Shown piece after piece: positions 24,985-32,572 of a DNA stretch of 58,551 nt. Each line of letters starts with the position of its first letter. Positions within the stretch are counted from its first letter, which is position 1. The DNA is from AC-32 sp036265535. Its GTDB lineage: Bacteria > Actinomycetota > Thermoleophilia > Gaiellales > Gaiellaceae. The stretch is from positions 1 through 58,551 of the forward strand of contig DATAOV010000064.1 of NCBI GenBank assembly GCA_036265535.1. The letters run 5' to 3'. The notes under the pieces were generated by a model, which was given only the letters and a program-made list of their open reading frames with translations, was not told the DNA's origin and searched no databases. The position numbers and the translations under genes were made by a program.

Positions 24985-25923
24985 TCATGCTCTTGTGACT
25001 TCCCTCGGAAGCCGGAAGCTCACATTCTCCCTGGCCACCTCGACCTCCCCCAGCTGGTCGAAGCCCAAGGAGGCGAGACCGCGCAGGACGAGGGCGACGA
25101 GCTCCTCCGGTGTGGAGGCGCCCGCGGTCAGGCCCACGGTCTCGTGCCCGGCCAGCAGGTCGGGGTCGAGGCCGCTCTCGCCGTCGATCAACCGCGCAGT
25201 CGCTCCATGGCGCTCGGCCACCTCGACGAGCCGGCGCGCGTTCGAGCTCGTGTCCGAGCCGATGACGAGGATCAGTGTCGCCCCTCCCTGGGCGAGCGCC
25301 TTGACCGCGTCCTGTCGGTTCTGCGTCGCGTAGCAGATGTCGTCCGCGGCGGGCCGGCGCAGGTCGCCGAAGCGCTCGCCGAGCGCGTCCACGGTCTCGG
25401 CGACGTCGTCGAGCGACAGCGTGGTCTGGGTGATCACCGCGATGGGCTTGCCGCCCGAGTCCAGCTTCGCCGCATCCTCGGGCGACTCGATCACCACGGT
25501 GTGATCCGGCCGCTCCCCGCGCGTCCCGATCACCTCGACGTGGTCGGCATGGCCCACGAGGGCTACCAGGTGGCCGCTGTCGGCGTAGCGCCGGGCCTCG
25601 GCATGCACCTTCGAGACGAGCGGGCAGACTGCGTCCACGACGACGAGGCCGCGGCGCTCGCAGTTCTCCCGCACCGACGGCGCCACGCCGTGGGCCGAGA
25701 GCACGCAGATCGCGCCCGCGGGGATGTCGTCCTCGTGGTCGACGAACACGGCGCCGAGCCGCTCGAGCCTCCTGACCACGTGGTCGTTGTGGACGATCTG
25801 GTGGCGCACGTAGACCGGCGGCCCATGCTTGTCGAGCAGGATCTCGACGATCTCGATCGCCCGGTCGACGCCGGCGCAGAACGAGCGCGGGGCGGCGAGC
25901 AGGACCTGGCCTACGCGGACCAC
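24985..25923 (-). CDS. ispH: 4-hydroxy-3-methylbut-2-enyl diphosphate reductase IspH
   Basis: 312 residues. The three iron-sulfur cysteines are Cys16 (RSFCAGVDRAI), Cys100 (VDAVCPLVSKVH) and Cys197 (ICYATQNRQ). Substrate-binding histidines are in YVRHQIVHNDHVV and CVLSAHGVAPSV. IspH is the last enzyme of the MEP pathway, producing IPP and DMAPP. Its start overlaps the HpnG-like gene by 13 bases, making it part of the hopanoid operon and so tying precursor supply to squalene and hopanoid output. This may be one of several ispH copies in the genome; that cannot be judged here. Confidence 0.95.
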   Translation of the reverse strand: MVRVGQVLLAAPRSFCAGVDRAIEIVEILLDKHGPPVYVRHQIVHNDHVVRRLERLGAVFVDHEDDIPAGAICVLSAHGVAPSVRENCERRGLVVVDAVCPLVSKVHAEARRYADSGHLVALVGHADHVEVIGTRGERPDHTVVIESPEDAAKLDSGGKPIAVITQTTLSLDDVAETVDALGERFGDLRRPAADDICYATQNRQDAVKALAQGGATLILVIGSDTSSNARRLVEVAERHGATARLIDGESGLDPDLLAGHETVGLTAGASTPEELVALVLRGLASLGFDQLGEVEVARENVSFRLPREVTRA

Positions 25924-26498
25924 CCCTTCGCCGCGGCGCCGAGCCGGTCGAGCGCGCGCTTGGCGTCGGCGGCCGCCCGGGCAAAGCCTCGGGGCTGCCG
26001 CGCGAACGCGCGGACCATGCCAAACCAGTCGTACGTTCCGGCCAACGTCAGCGAGTCGGCAAGGCCGTTCAGCTGGCGCTCGGGCGTGTCGCTCACCGCG
26101 CGCAGCACGCCGTGCAACCGCCCGGTGCGGGCCAGGCGCCCGCTCTCCATGTCGACCGCGTCCGCTCCTGTCAGCTCGTGCAGGCGCCGCCGCTCGCTCG
26201 GGTCGTCGACGACCTCGTCGGCTGCGAGCATCGTCGCAGCCTCTGCTCCGGATACACCCAACGGCTGGCCCTCCCAGAGCACCGTCCCCTCGGCGTCGAC
26301 CACGCGCGTCGCGTCGAGGACAGTCCCGATCGCGAGCCCGTCGCGCAGCGCTCCGGCAATGCCGAAGGAGACCACGGGTCCTTCCGGTACCCCGCTCGAC
26401 GCGCCGAGCCCGACGAGCGCCGTGCGGGCGCCGGCGCGGCGGGCGACCCGCCGCTCCGCCGTCGTGGCGCAGGCGAAGGTCACCCCGTCAGCGTCCAT
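25911..26498 (-). CDS. HpnG-like nucleoside phosphorylase-fold protein (hopanoid)
   Basis: 195 residues from the ATG at 26498. It has the purine/uridine phosphorylase fold: a glycine-rich strand PVVSFGIAGALRDGLAIGTV and the substrate-binding ADAVDMESGRLAR (Met-Glu-Ser). HpnG in hopanoid producers removes adenine from adenosylhopane to give ribosylhopane. The protein is shorter than characterised HpnG (about 230-240), mainly in the middle, and related MTA/SAH nucleosidases share the fold. The call rests mostly on context: its 5' end overlaps hpnH by 19 bases, and the two enzymes act in sequence. Neither start has a strong separate ribosome-binding site, which suggests coupling. Confidence 0.78.
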   Translation of the reverse strand: MDADGVTFACATTAERRVARRAGARTALVGLGASSGVPEGPVVSFGIAGALRDGLAIGTVLDATRVVDAEGTVLWEGQPLGVSGAEAATMLAADEVVDDPSERRRLHELTGADAVDMESGRLARTGRLHGVLRAVSDTPERQLNGLADSLTLAGTYDWFGMVRAFARQPRGFARAAADAKRALDRLGAAAKGWSA

Positions 26499-27484
26499 GC
26501 CATGCTGCGAACGCTCTCCCGCATGCTCCCGGCCGCCTCGAACGCCGCCGACGGCTCGAAGCCGGAATGGATCGCGCAGTGCTCGCAGCGCGCGTCGTTG
26601 CCTGGGCCGTACTCCTCCCACTCGATCCCGTCCAGCAGCGCCTCGTAGGTCGGGAAGATCCCGTCGGTGAGCAGGTAGCACGGGCCCTTCCAGCCGTACG
26701 GGTTGCGCGTGATCGAGCCCCACGGTGCGCAGGGGAGCTTGCGGTCGCCGGCGAGGAAGTCCTGGTAGATCGGGCTTGCAAGCCACCGATAGCCGCTGTC
26801 GCGCGCCGCCGAGCGGATGATGCGGAACTTCTGCTCGTGCTCGGACCGCGTCATGGTCAGGTTCGGGTCGATCTGCGAGTACTGGTAGCCCGGCGCGACG
26901 AGCATGCCGTCGATCCCGACCTCGTCGGTCAGGTAACCCATCATCTGGATCACCTCGTCCGGGTCGGTCTCCTTGAAGATCGTCGTGTTCGTGGTCACCC
27001 GGAAGCCGCGCTCGCGGGCCTTGCGGATCGCGTCCACCGCGATGTCCCAGAGCCCCGGGTAGTCGCAGATGTAGTCGTGGATCTCGCGCATGCCGTCGAG
27101 GTGCACGACGAAGGTCAGGCGCTTGTTCGGCGTGAAGACGTCGAGGAACTGCTCGAGCCGCAGCGCATTCGTGCAGAGCTCGATGGTCTTGTTCAGCTCG
27201 AGGAAGCCCGCGACCACGTCCTCGATCCCCTTGAAGACGAGCGGCTCGCCGCCGCAGATCGAGACGACGGGGGCCGGGCACTGCACGCCGGCGTCGATGC
27301 ACTCCTCGACCGAGAGGCGGGCCTTGTTCGACTCGTACTCGCGGATCTTTCCGCAACCGATGCAGGCGATGTTGCAGGCCAGGGTCGGTTCGAGCATGAG
27401 GACGAGCGGATAGCGCTCGCCCTTGCGCTGCTGCTGGGTCACGTACTTGGCGATCTGGACGGTCGGGGCGAGCGGAAACTTCAT
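26480..27484 (-). CDS. hpnH: Radical SAM hopanoid synthase HpnH (adenosylhopane synthase)
   Basis: 334 residues. The radical SAM cluster is Cys37-x3-Cys41-x2-Cys44 in LACNIACIGCGKIREY. Later cysteines (LPCAPWGS, KGPCYLLTDG, RCEHCAIHSG) match the conserved C-terminal region of HpnH. GGEPLVFKGIEDVV is the SAM-binding GGE segment. HpnH adds a 5'-deoxyadenosyl group to diploptene, the first step of side-chain extension. The start overlaps the stop of the squalene-hopene cyclase (ATGA), so product and user are translationally linked. Confidence 0.93.
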   Translation of the reverse strand: MKFPLAPTVQIAKYVTQQQRKGERYPLVLMLEPTLACNIACIGCGKIREYESNKARLSVEECIDAGVQCPAPVVSICGGEPLVFKGIEDVVAGFLELNKTIELCTNALRLEQFLDVFTPNKRLTFVVHLDGMREIHDYICDYPGLWDIAVDAIRKARERGFRVTTNTTIFKETDPDEVIQMMGYLTDEVGIDGMLVAPGYQYSQIDPNLTMTRSEHEQKFRIIRSAARDSGYRWLASPIYQDFLAGDRKLPCAPWGSITRNPYGWKGPCYLLTDGIFPTYEALLDGIEWEEYGPGNDARCEHCAIHSGFEPSAAFEAAGSMRESVRSMAWTLTG

Positions 27485-29271
27485 CGACTGAGCCTTTCTC
27501 GTAGACGGCCGAGGGCAAGCAGCGGGAAGTGCAGTCGGTACAAGTGGTACCTGATCATGAAATCAAGCGGGAACCCAGTGCCGGTGAACTGCTGCTCCTC
27601 CCAGTCGCCGTTTCCTTGCTGTGCGTTGCAGAGCCACTCGGCCGCGCGCCGGGCGGGCCGGCCCTGCGCCTCGTTTGCAGCGACGTAGGCTAATAGCGCC
27701 CAGGCCGTTTGGGAAGGAGAACTCGGGCCTCGCCCGCGCCAGGCGGGGTCGGCGTAAGAGCGGACGTCCTCGCCGAAGCCGCCGTCGTCGTTCTGCACCC
27801 AGTCGAGCCAGGCGACCGCGCGGCGCATTGCGGGGTGCGTCGGCTCGATGCCGCAGGCCTCGAGCGCCGGGATCGCCGCCGCGGTGCCGTAGATGTGGTT
27901 AACCCCCCAGCGCCCGAACCACGAGCCGTCCGCCTCCTGCTCGGCAAGGAGCCAGTCGAGGCCGCGCCGCACCTCGTTCTCGTACCCGTGCTCCTGGACG
28001 AGGGCCTCGAGCGCGTGCGCAGTGACGTCGGCGGTCGGCTCGTCGGTCACCTTGCCGAAGTCGCAGAACGGAAGCTTGTAGAGCCAGAAGGCCTCGTTGT
28101 CGACGTCGAACGCTCCCCAGCCCCCGCTGCGCGACTGCATCCCGGCCGTCCAGGCGAGGCCGCGGTCGACCGCCTCGCGGGCTCGGTGGCAGCGCCGCAG
28201 CGCGAGCGCGACAACGGCGGAGTCGTCCACGTCCGGGTAGAGGTCGTTCTCGAACTCGAAGGCCCAGCCGCCCGGGGCGAGCTCGGGGCGCCGAACCGCC
28301 CAGTCGCCTGCGACCGTCACCTCCTCGTGCTCAAGCCATTCGGCCGCGCGCACGAGCGCCGGGTGCTCCGGCCCGAGGCCGGAGTCACGGAGCGCGAGGA
28401 CGGCGAGGCCCGTGTCCCAGACGGGCGACTGGCAGGCCTCCGGGCGCAGGCGGTCGCCGTCGTCGATCGTGAACCCTTCCCAGCCCGCGACCGCTCTGCG
28501 CAGCGTCTCGTCCTCGAAGCCGTGTCCGAGGGCAACGAGCATCAGGATCGACCAGACCCAGGGCGGCTGGATCCCACCCCACGAGCCGTCCGCCTCCTGG
28601 TGGGCCCGCACCCAGCCCTCGGCCTCCCGCAGCGCGGCGCGGCGCAGGGACGATGGCCGCGGCGGCGGCTTGCTCTTGCCCGGACGCGCGCCGATCTCGC
28701 GCAGGTCGATCGGTGCCGGCCGCACCGGACGCAACGCCCGACAGGCCGCGAGCGGGACGAACGTGCCCCGCGCCCAGCAGGAAAAGTCGTAGATCGAGAC
28801 CGGTCCGGACGGCGGCAACAGCACCAGCTCGACCGGTATCGGCGTGATCCGCTGCCACGGCCACTGGCCGAGCAGGGCCAGGAAGCACTTGGTGAAGATC
28901 CGGCTGCGCGGGATCCCTCCCCGCGAGCGGATGAACTCGCGCGCCTCGTGCCCGGGGTCGACGCCGGCGAGCTTCAGCGCCGCGTAGGCCTCGATCGAGG
29001 TCGAGAGGTCGGGCGGCCCCTCGAACCAGATCGACCAGGTCCCGTCGTCTCGCTGCCGGGCCAGCAGCTCGTTCGCGATCTTGCGGTCGAGCTCCGGGGT
29101 GCGCAGGCCGAGGACGTGGTGCCAGAAGAGGTGCTGGGCGATCATCGTCGCGTTCGACTCGAGCTCACCGACCCAGTAGCCGTCGGGGTGCTGGAGCTCG
29201 AGGAGGCGCTGAGTGGCGGCGTCGATGGCCGCGTCGAGGCGTGTGTCGATCCTCTCCGGCGCAACCGTCAC
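27481..29271 (-). CDS. shc: Squalene-hopene cyclase
   Basis: 596 residues from a GTG at 29271 that overlaps the hpnE stop (GTGA). Multiple QW repeats are visible, such as QHPDGYWVGEL, RQRDDGTWSIWF, QEADGSWGGIQPPWVW and QNDDGGFGEDVRSY. The catalytic DxDD motif is DVDD at residues 347-350 (LYPDVDDSAVVAL), which protonates squalene. GWAFEF and GGWGAFDVDNE are also typical. The enzyme is a monotopic membrane protein that cyclises squalene to hopene and diplopterol. It is slightly shorter than the A. acidocaldarius enzyme (631), mainly at the N-terminus. Confidence 0.95.
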   Translation of the reverse strand: MTVAPERIDTRLDAAIDAATQRLLELQHPDGYWVGELESNATMIAQHLFWHHVLGLRTPELDRKIANELLARQRDDGTWSIWFEGPPDLSTSIEAYAALKLAGVDPGHEAREFIRSRGGIPRSRIFTKCFLALLGQWPWQRITPIPVELVLLPPSGPVSIYDFSCWARGTFVPLAACRALRPVRPAPIDLREIGARPGKSKPPPRPSSLRRAALREAEGWVRAHQEADGSWGGIQPPWVWSILMLVALGHGFEDETLRRAVAGWEGFTIDDGDRLRPEACQSPVWDTGLAVLALRDSGLGPEHPALVRAAEWLEHEEVTVAGDWAVRRPELAPGGWAFEFENDLYPDVDDSAVVALALRRCHRAREAVDRGLAWTAGMQSRSGGWGAFDVDNEAFWLYKLPFCDFGKVTDEPTADVTAHALEALVQEHGYENEVRRGLDWLLAEQEADGSWFGRWGVNHIYGTAAAIPALEACGIEPTHPAMRRAVAWLDWVQNDDGGFGEDVRSYADPAWRGRGPSSPSQTAWALLAYVAANEAQGRPARRAAEWLCNAQQGNGDWEEQQFTGTGFPLDFMIRYHLYRLHFPLLALGRLRERLSR

Positions 29272-30497
29272 GCTGCCACCTCCTGGCGCGTCGAAGTCAG
29301 GGCCTGCGCCGCCGCGACACCGCTTCGCACCGCGCCTTCCATCGTCGGCGGCCAGCCTGTTCCCGTCCACGCCCCCGCGCGCGTGACGTTCGGCCTCGAC
29401 GTCCGCGGCCCGGGCCGGTGCTGCTCGCTGCCGGGGCGGACCGCGATCGTCGCCTCCGGCTCTCGGCTGACCCGCGACCAGAGCAGCTCGGCTGGGCCGA
29501 GCCGGTCGACGAGCTCACCAGCGATCAGCTCGACGAGCTCGCGACCACGCAGTGCCTCGAGCTCAGGCGCGCCGCTCGAGACGACGGTCAGGTACTGGCC
29601 GGTCTCGGGCTCGTGTCCGGTCAGCCGCCCGCGGTCGAAGACCCAGTGCGCCGGGCTGTCGAGCAGCGCCGCGAGCGGCTCGTACAGCAACCGACGGTCG
29701 TAGAGCAGATGGACGCTCACGATCGGGGAGTACCGGAGCTGCGGCTCGGGCTCACCCAGGAGGCGGGCGCTCTCCTCGGGTGGCACTGCGACGACGATCG
29801 CATCCGCCTCGAGCGCGTGCAGGTCGTCGAGTCGCGTGCCGGTGCGGACAGTCGCCCCGGACGCCTCGAGCGCACGGCCCGCCGCCTCCCCGTGCATCTC
29901 CCCGAGCGGCCGCAGCGGCAGGAGCAGGTCGGAGGCTCGCCTCCCGGAGAGGAGCGCCGTGCGCACGGTGAAGTCGCCGACCTCCGCGTCCGCCTCCGCG
30001 ACAGCGAGGTTGAGCGCCGGCCGGACGAACACGTCCCAGAACCGCTCGATCGCGAGCGCCGACTGCCCCCGCCGGCGAAGTGCGTCCGCGAACGTCCCGC
30101 CCCCGGAGCTCGCGCTCCAGCGAACGAGCGCGCGCAAGATCCTGATTCGATCGCCGAGGGGCAGGTGGCGGTAACGAATGAGGGCGAGCGCCGAGGGCCG
30201 GATCACTGCTCTGCGACCACGCTCGTCGAGCACCGGCAGCTCGAGTGGCTCGCGGCGCAAAGAGCCGCTCTGACCGATCCGGTCGAGGAAGCGCAGGTAG
30301 GCCGTGAAGCAGCCGAGCGCGATGTGCTGGCCGTTGTCCGGCGGAGGTTCCGGGTCGCCGTCACGCCTCGGCAGCGTCTGCACGGCGCCGCCGAGTGTCG
30401 GCCGCGCCTCGTAGAGGGTGACGTCGTGCCCGGAGTCCACCAGCTCGAGCGCCGCGCTCAGCCCGGCGAGCCCACCCCCGACGACGGCGGCTCTCAT
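29268..30497 (-). CDS. hpnE: Hydroxysqualene dehydroxylase HpnE (FAD-dependent)
   Basis: 409 residues. The N-terminal dinucleotide motif is AAVVGGGLAGLSAALELVDS and the FAD-contacting segment LYEARPTLGGAVQTLPRR. DNGQHIALGCFTAYLRFLDR is the HpnE-type motif, and the C-terminus (TGTGWPPTMEGAVRSGVAAA) closes the FAD site. HpnE reduces hydroxysqualene to squalene in the three-enzyme HpnCDE route. Flanked by ATGA (upstream) and GTGA (downstream) overlaps. Family relatives include carotenoid desaturases, but its position between hpnD and the cyclase favours HpnE strongly. Confidence 0.9.
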   Translation of the reverse strand: MRAAVVGGGLAGLSAALELVDSGHDVTLYEARPTLGGAVQTLPRRDGDPEPPPDNGQHIALGCFTAYLRFLDRIGQSGSLRREPLELPVLDERGRRAVIRPSALALIRYRHLPLGDRIRILRALVRWSASSGGGTFADALRRRGQSALAIERFWDVFVRPALNLAVAEADAEVGDFTVRTALLSGRRASDLLLPLRPLGEMHGEAAGRALEASGATVRTGTRLDDLHALEADAIVVAVPPEESARLLGEPEPQLRYSPIVSVHLLYDRRLLYEPLAALLDSPAHWVFDRGRLTGHEPETGQYLTVVSSGAPELEALRGRELVELIAGELVDRLGPAELLWSRVSREPEATIAVRPGSEQHRPGPRTSRPNVTRAGAWTGTGWPPTMEGAVRSGVAAAQALTSTRQEVAA

Positions 30498-31315
30498 CGC
30501 AGCAGCCCCGCTCCCACGATCCGCAGCTTGGTCAGCGGCGACAGGCGCAGTGAGCCCTCGAAGACGTCAAACCCGCGCGCTTCGATCCGATCGAGCGTCG
30601 CTCCGTAGAGGCCCGCGAAGGTCGCGACACACGCCGCGCTGCGGGAGTCGAGCGAGTCGAGCAGGTGGAGCCCGTCGTCGAGGTAGGCCCGGGCGCGCGA
30701 GGCCTGGAACGCCATCAGGGCCCGCCATTCGGCATCGGCCCGGCCGGCGGCGATGTCGTCCTCGGAAACTCCGTAGGCCTCGAGCTCGTCCTGCGGGAGG
30801 TAGACGCGGCCGAGCTCCCAGTCCTCACGCACGTCCCGCGCGATGTTGATCAGCTGGAGCGCAACCCCGAGCGTCTCCGCGCGCCCGACCTCGTCCGAGC
30901 CGTACACCGCGACGCAGGCGACCCCCACGGCTCCCGCGACCCGGCGGCAGTACCCGAGCAGCTCGTCGAAGTCCGCGTAGCGGCTCTGCTCGGTGTCCTG
31001 GAGACCGCCGTCGACGAGATCGTGCAGCGCGCTCCCGGGGATCGGGTAGCGTGAGCGCGCGTCCGATAGCGCCACGAGCATCGCGTCCTCGCCGGGAGGC
31101 GCGTCCAAGGCGCCGTGCAACTCGCGGAGCCGCGCCTGCTTCTCGTCGAGGCGCAGCCCGCCGTCCGCCACGTCGTCGACGCGCCGCGCAAACGCGTAGA
31201 TGGCTGCGATCGCCTGGCGCTTCGGCCGCGGCAGAACCATGATCCCGTAGGCGAAGTTGCGGGCCTCGCGGCGCGTGAGCCGCTCGACCTCCGCATAGGC
31301 CGCTTCAACGGTCAT
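30494..31315 (-). CDS. hpnD: Presqualene diphosphate synthase HpnD
   Basis: 273 residues of the squalene/phytoene synthase family. The first aspartate-rich motif is FARRVDDVADGG and the second is INIARDVREDWELGRVYLP. Other conserved stretches are RYADFDELLGYCRRVAGAVG and FAGLYGATLDRIEARGFDVF. HpnD joins two farnesyl diphosphates to presqualene diphosphate. It lies between hpnC and hpnE with ATGA overlaps on both sides. Assignment as HpnD rather than phytoene synthase rests on operon context plus the motif spacing. Confidence 0.9.
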   Translation of the reverse strand: MTVEAAYAEVERLTRREARNFAYGIMVLPRPKRQAIAAIYAFARRVDDVADGGLRLDEKQARLRELHGALDAPPGEDAMLVALSDARSRYPIPGSALHDLVDGGLQDTEQSRYADFDELLGYCRRVAGAVGVACVAVYGSDEVGRAETLGVALQLINIARDVREDWELGRVYLPQDELEAYGVSEDDIAAGRADAEWRALMAFQASRARAYLDDGLHLLDSLDSRSAACVATFAGLYGATLDRIEARGFDVFEGSLRLSPLTKLRIVGAGLLR

Positions 31316-32115
31316 CGGATCGCCGCCAGCGCCAACCGCGCCCGCGAGGGGCGAGGGCGTCCGTTGAAGATGTCCCAGTCGGCGCGCTCGAGCGCCTCGA
31401 GCGCCGCGACCCCACCGCGCCCGAAGAGCGCGACCGCCCGGCCGATGCGACCGCCGAGCCGCCGCCCGAGGTTCTCGCCCGGGTCGGAGAGCAGCCCGCG
31501 GGCACGCTCCGCTTCGAACTCCAACAGGGTCCGGAGGGGTGCGTTCGGCGTCGCCAGCTCAGTGACGCCGAAGCGCCAGCGGTCCTCGGCGGGCAGGTAC
31601 ACGCGCCCGAGCTCGAGGTCCCGCGGTACGTCCTGGAGGAAGTTGACCAGCTGCAGGCCCGTGCAGACGTCGTCGGAGAGGGCTACCAGGTCGGGCTCGG
31701 TCCGCCCGATCACGCCGAGCACGAGCCGCCCGACCGGATCGGCGGAGTGGACGCAGTAGTGCTTCAGGTCGGGCCATGTCTCGTACTCGGACACCCGCTG
31801 GTCCATCCGATTGGCCTCGATCAGGCGCAGGAACGGCTCGCGCGGCAGCCCGCACGCCTGGATCGTGGGCTGCAGCGCCCGCGTCACCTCCCAGGTGGGC
31901 TCGCCTCCGTAGCAGGCGTCGACCTCGGCCTCGAGCTCGTCGAGCGCCGCGAGCCGGTCACCCTCGAGCTCGTCGCCGAGCATGTCCACGAGCCGCGCAA
32001 AACCGTAGACGGCGCGCAGGTGGGGGCGCAGAGCGCGCGGGAACAGGAGCGAGGCAACCGGGAAGTTCTCCGTGCGTGCGCGGGCTGCCACCGAACTGGC
32101 GGAGGCCGGGTCCAT
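31312..32115 (-). CDS. hpnC: Hydroxysqualene synthase HpnC
   Basis: 267 residues from the ATG at 32115; GTG at 32121 and TTG at 32151 are alternatives. The N-terminus ENFPVASLLFPRALRPHLRA is characteristic of HpnC. Aspartate motifs are FARLVDMLGDELEGD and VNFLQDVPRDLELGRVYLPA. HpnC converts presqualene diphosphate to hydroxysqualene, the substrate of HpnE. Its stop overlaps hpnD. Upstream, 40 bases separate it from the DUF192 gene on the same strand, so it may be cotranscribed with that gene and the peptidase-like gene rather than having its own promoter. Confidence 0.9.
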   Translation of the reverse strand: MDPASASSVAARARTENFPVASLLFPRALRPHLRAVYGFARLVDMLGDELEGDRLAALDELEAEVDACYGGEPTWEVTRALQPTIQACGLPREPFLRLIEANRMDQRVSEYETWPDLKHYCVHSADPVGRLVLGVIGRTEPDLVALSDDVCTGLQLVNFLQDVPRDLELGRVYLPAEDRWRFGVTELATPNAPLRTLLEFEAERARGLLSDPGENLGRRLGGRIGRAVALFGRGGVAALEALERADWDIFNGRPRPSRARLALAAIR

Positions 32116-32155
32116 GCGCACACCATGGCCCGCGGCGAGCCGCCTCGTCAAACGG

Positions 32156-32572
32156 CTACGTCGTGGGGCGTGGAGACGGCGGTGACTGCGGGCGCCTCCG
32201 CGAGGCGGGATCGCTGCGCCAGACCTGCGTCAGCGAGACGCCGGGCCGGATCCCACGGCGCTCGGCCTCGCCCGCCGGAAGCTCCAAGACGGCGCGCGCG
32301 CCGCGGCAGGCAGCGGCCCGCCAGGGGCGAATCTCGGCCGCCACCTTGACGACCCGGTTCTCCTTGTCCACGAACACGGCGTCGATCGCGAAGCGCATGA
32401 ACGCGGTGTGGATCGACGACGCAGGGCGGAGCAACATGCCCTCACCCTCCGCGAGACCGCTTCGGCCGAGCAGGCCGCGCAGGCGGGCGAACATCGTCTC
32501 GGCGAGGAGACAGTGCTCGCAGACGACGCTGCCGTCGTCGTCCGCCAACGCGACCTGTGGCAGAGACCTCAT
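32156..32572 (-). CDS. DUF192 family protein
   Basis: 138 residues. The DUF192 core is clear: FARLRGLLGRSGLAEGEGML, SSIHTAFMRFAIDAVFVDKE and NRVVKVAAEIRPWRAAACRG. The N-terminus has a Cys pair (VCEHCLLAE) before the core and the C-terminus is a Pro- and Ser-rich tail of about 20 residues. DUF192 proteins form a small beta-barrel of unknown function and in many bacteria are exported. This one has no signal peptide. The start overlaps the stop of the D,D-peptidase-like gene (ATGA). Actinobacterial members are often found near Tad pilus genes, and here that operon is the next divergent neighbour. Confidence 0.82.
   Translation of the reverse strand: MRSLPQVALADDDGSVVCEHCLLAETMFARLRGLLGRSGLAEGEGMLLRPASSIHTAFMRFAIDAVFVDKENRVVKVAAEIRPWRAAACRGARAVLELPAGEAERRGIRPGVSLTQVWRSDPASRRRPQSPPSPRPTT

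Noticed and set aside
27709..29703. 664-codon frame antisense to the squalene-hopene cyclase
   Set aside because: QW and DxDD motifs fix the coding strand; the antisense frame is a GC-driven shadow.
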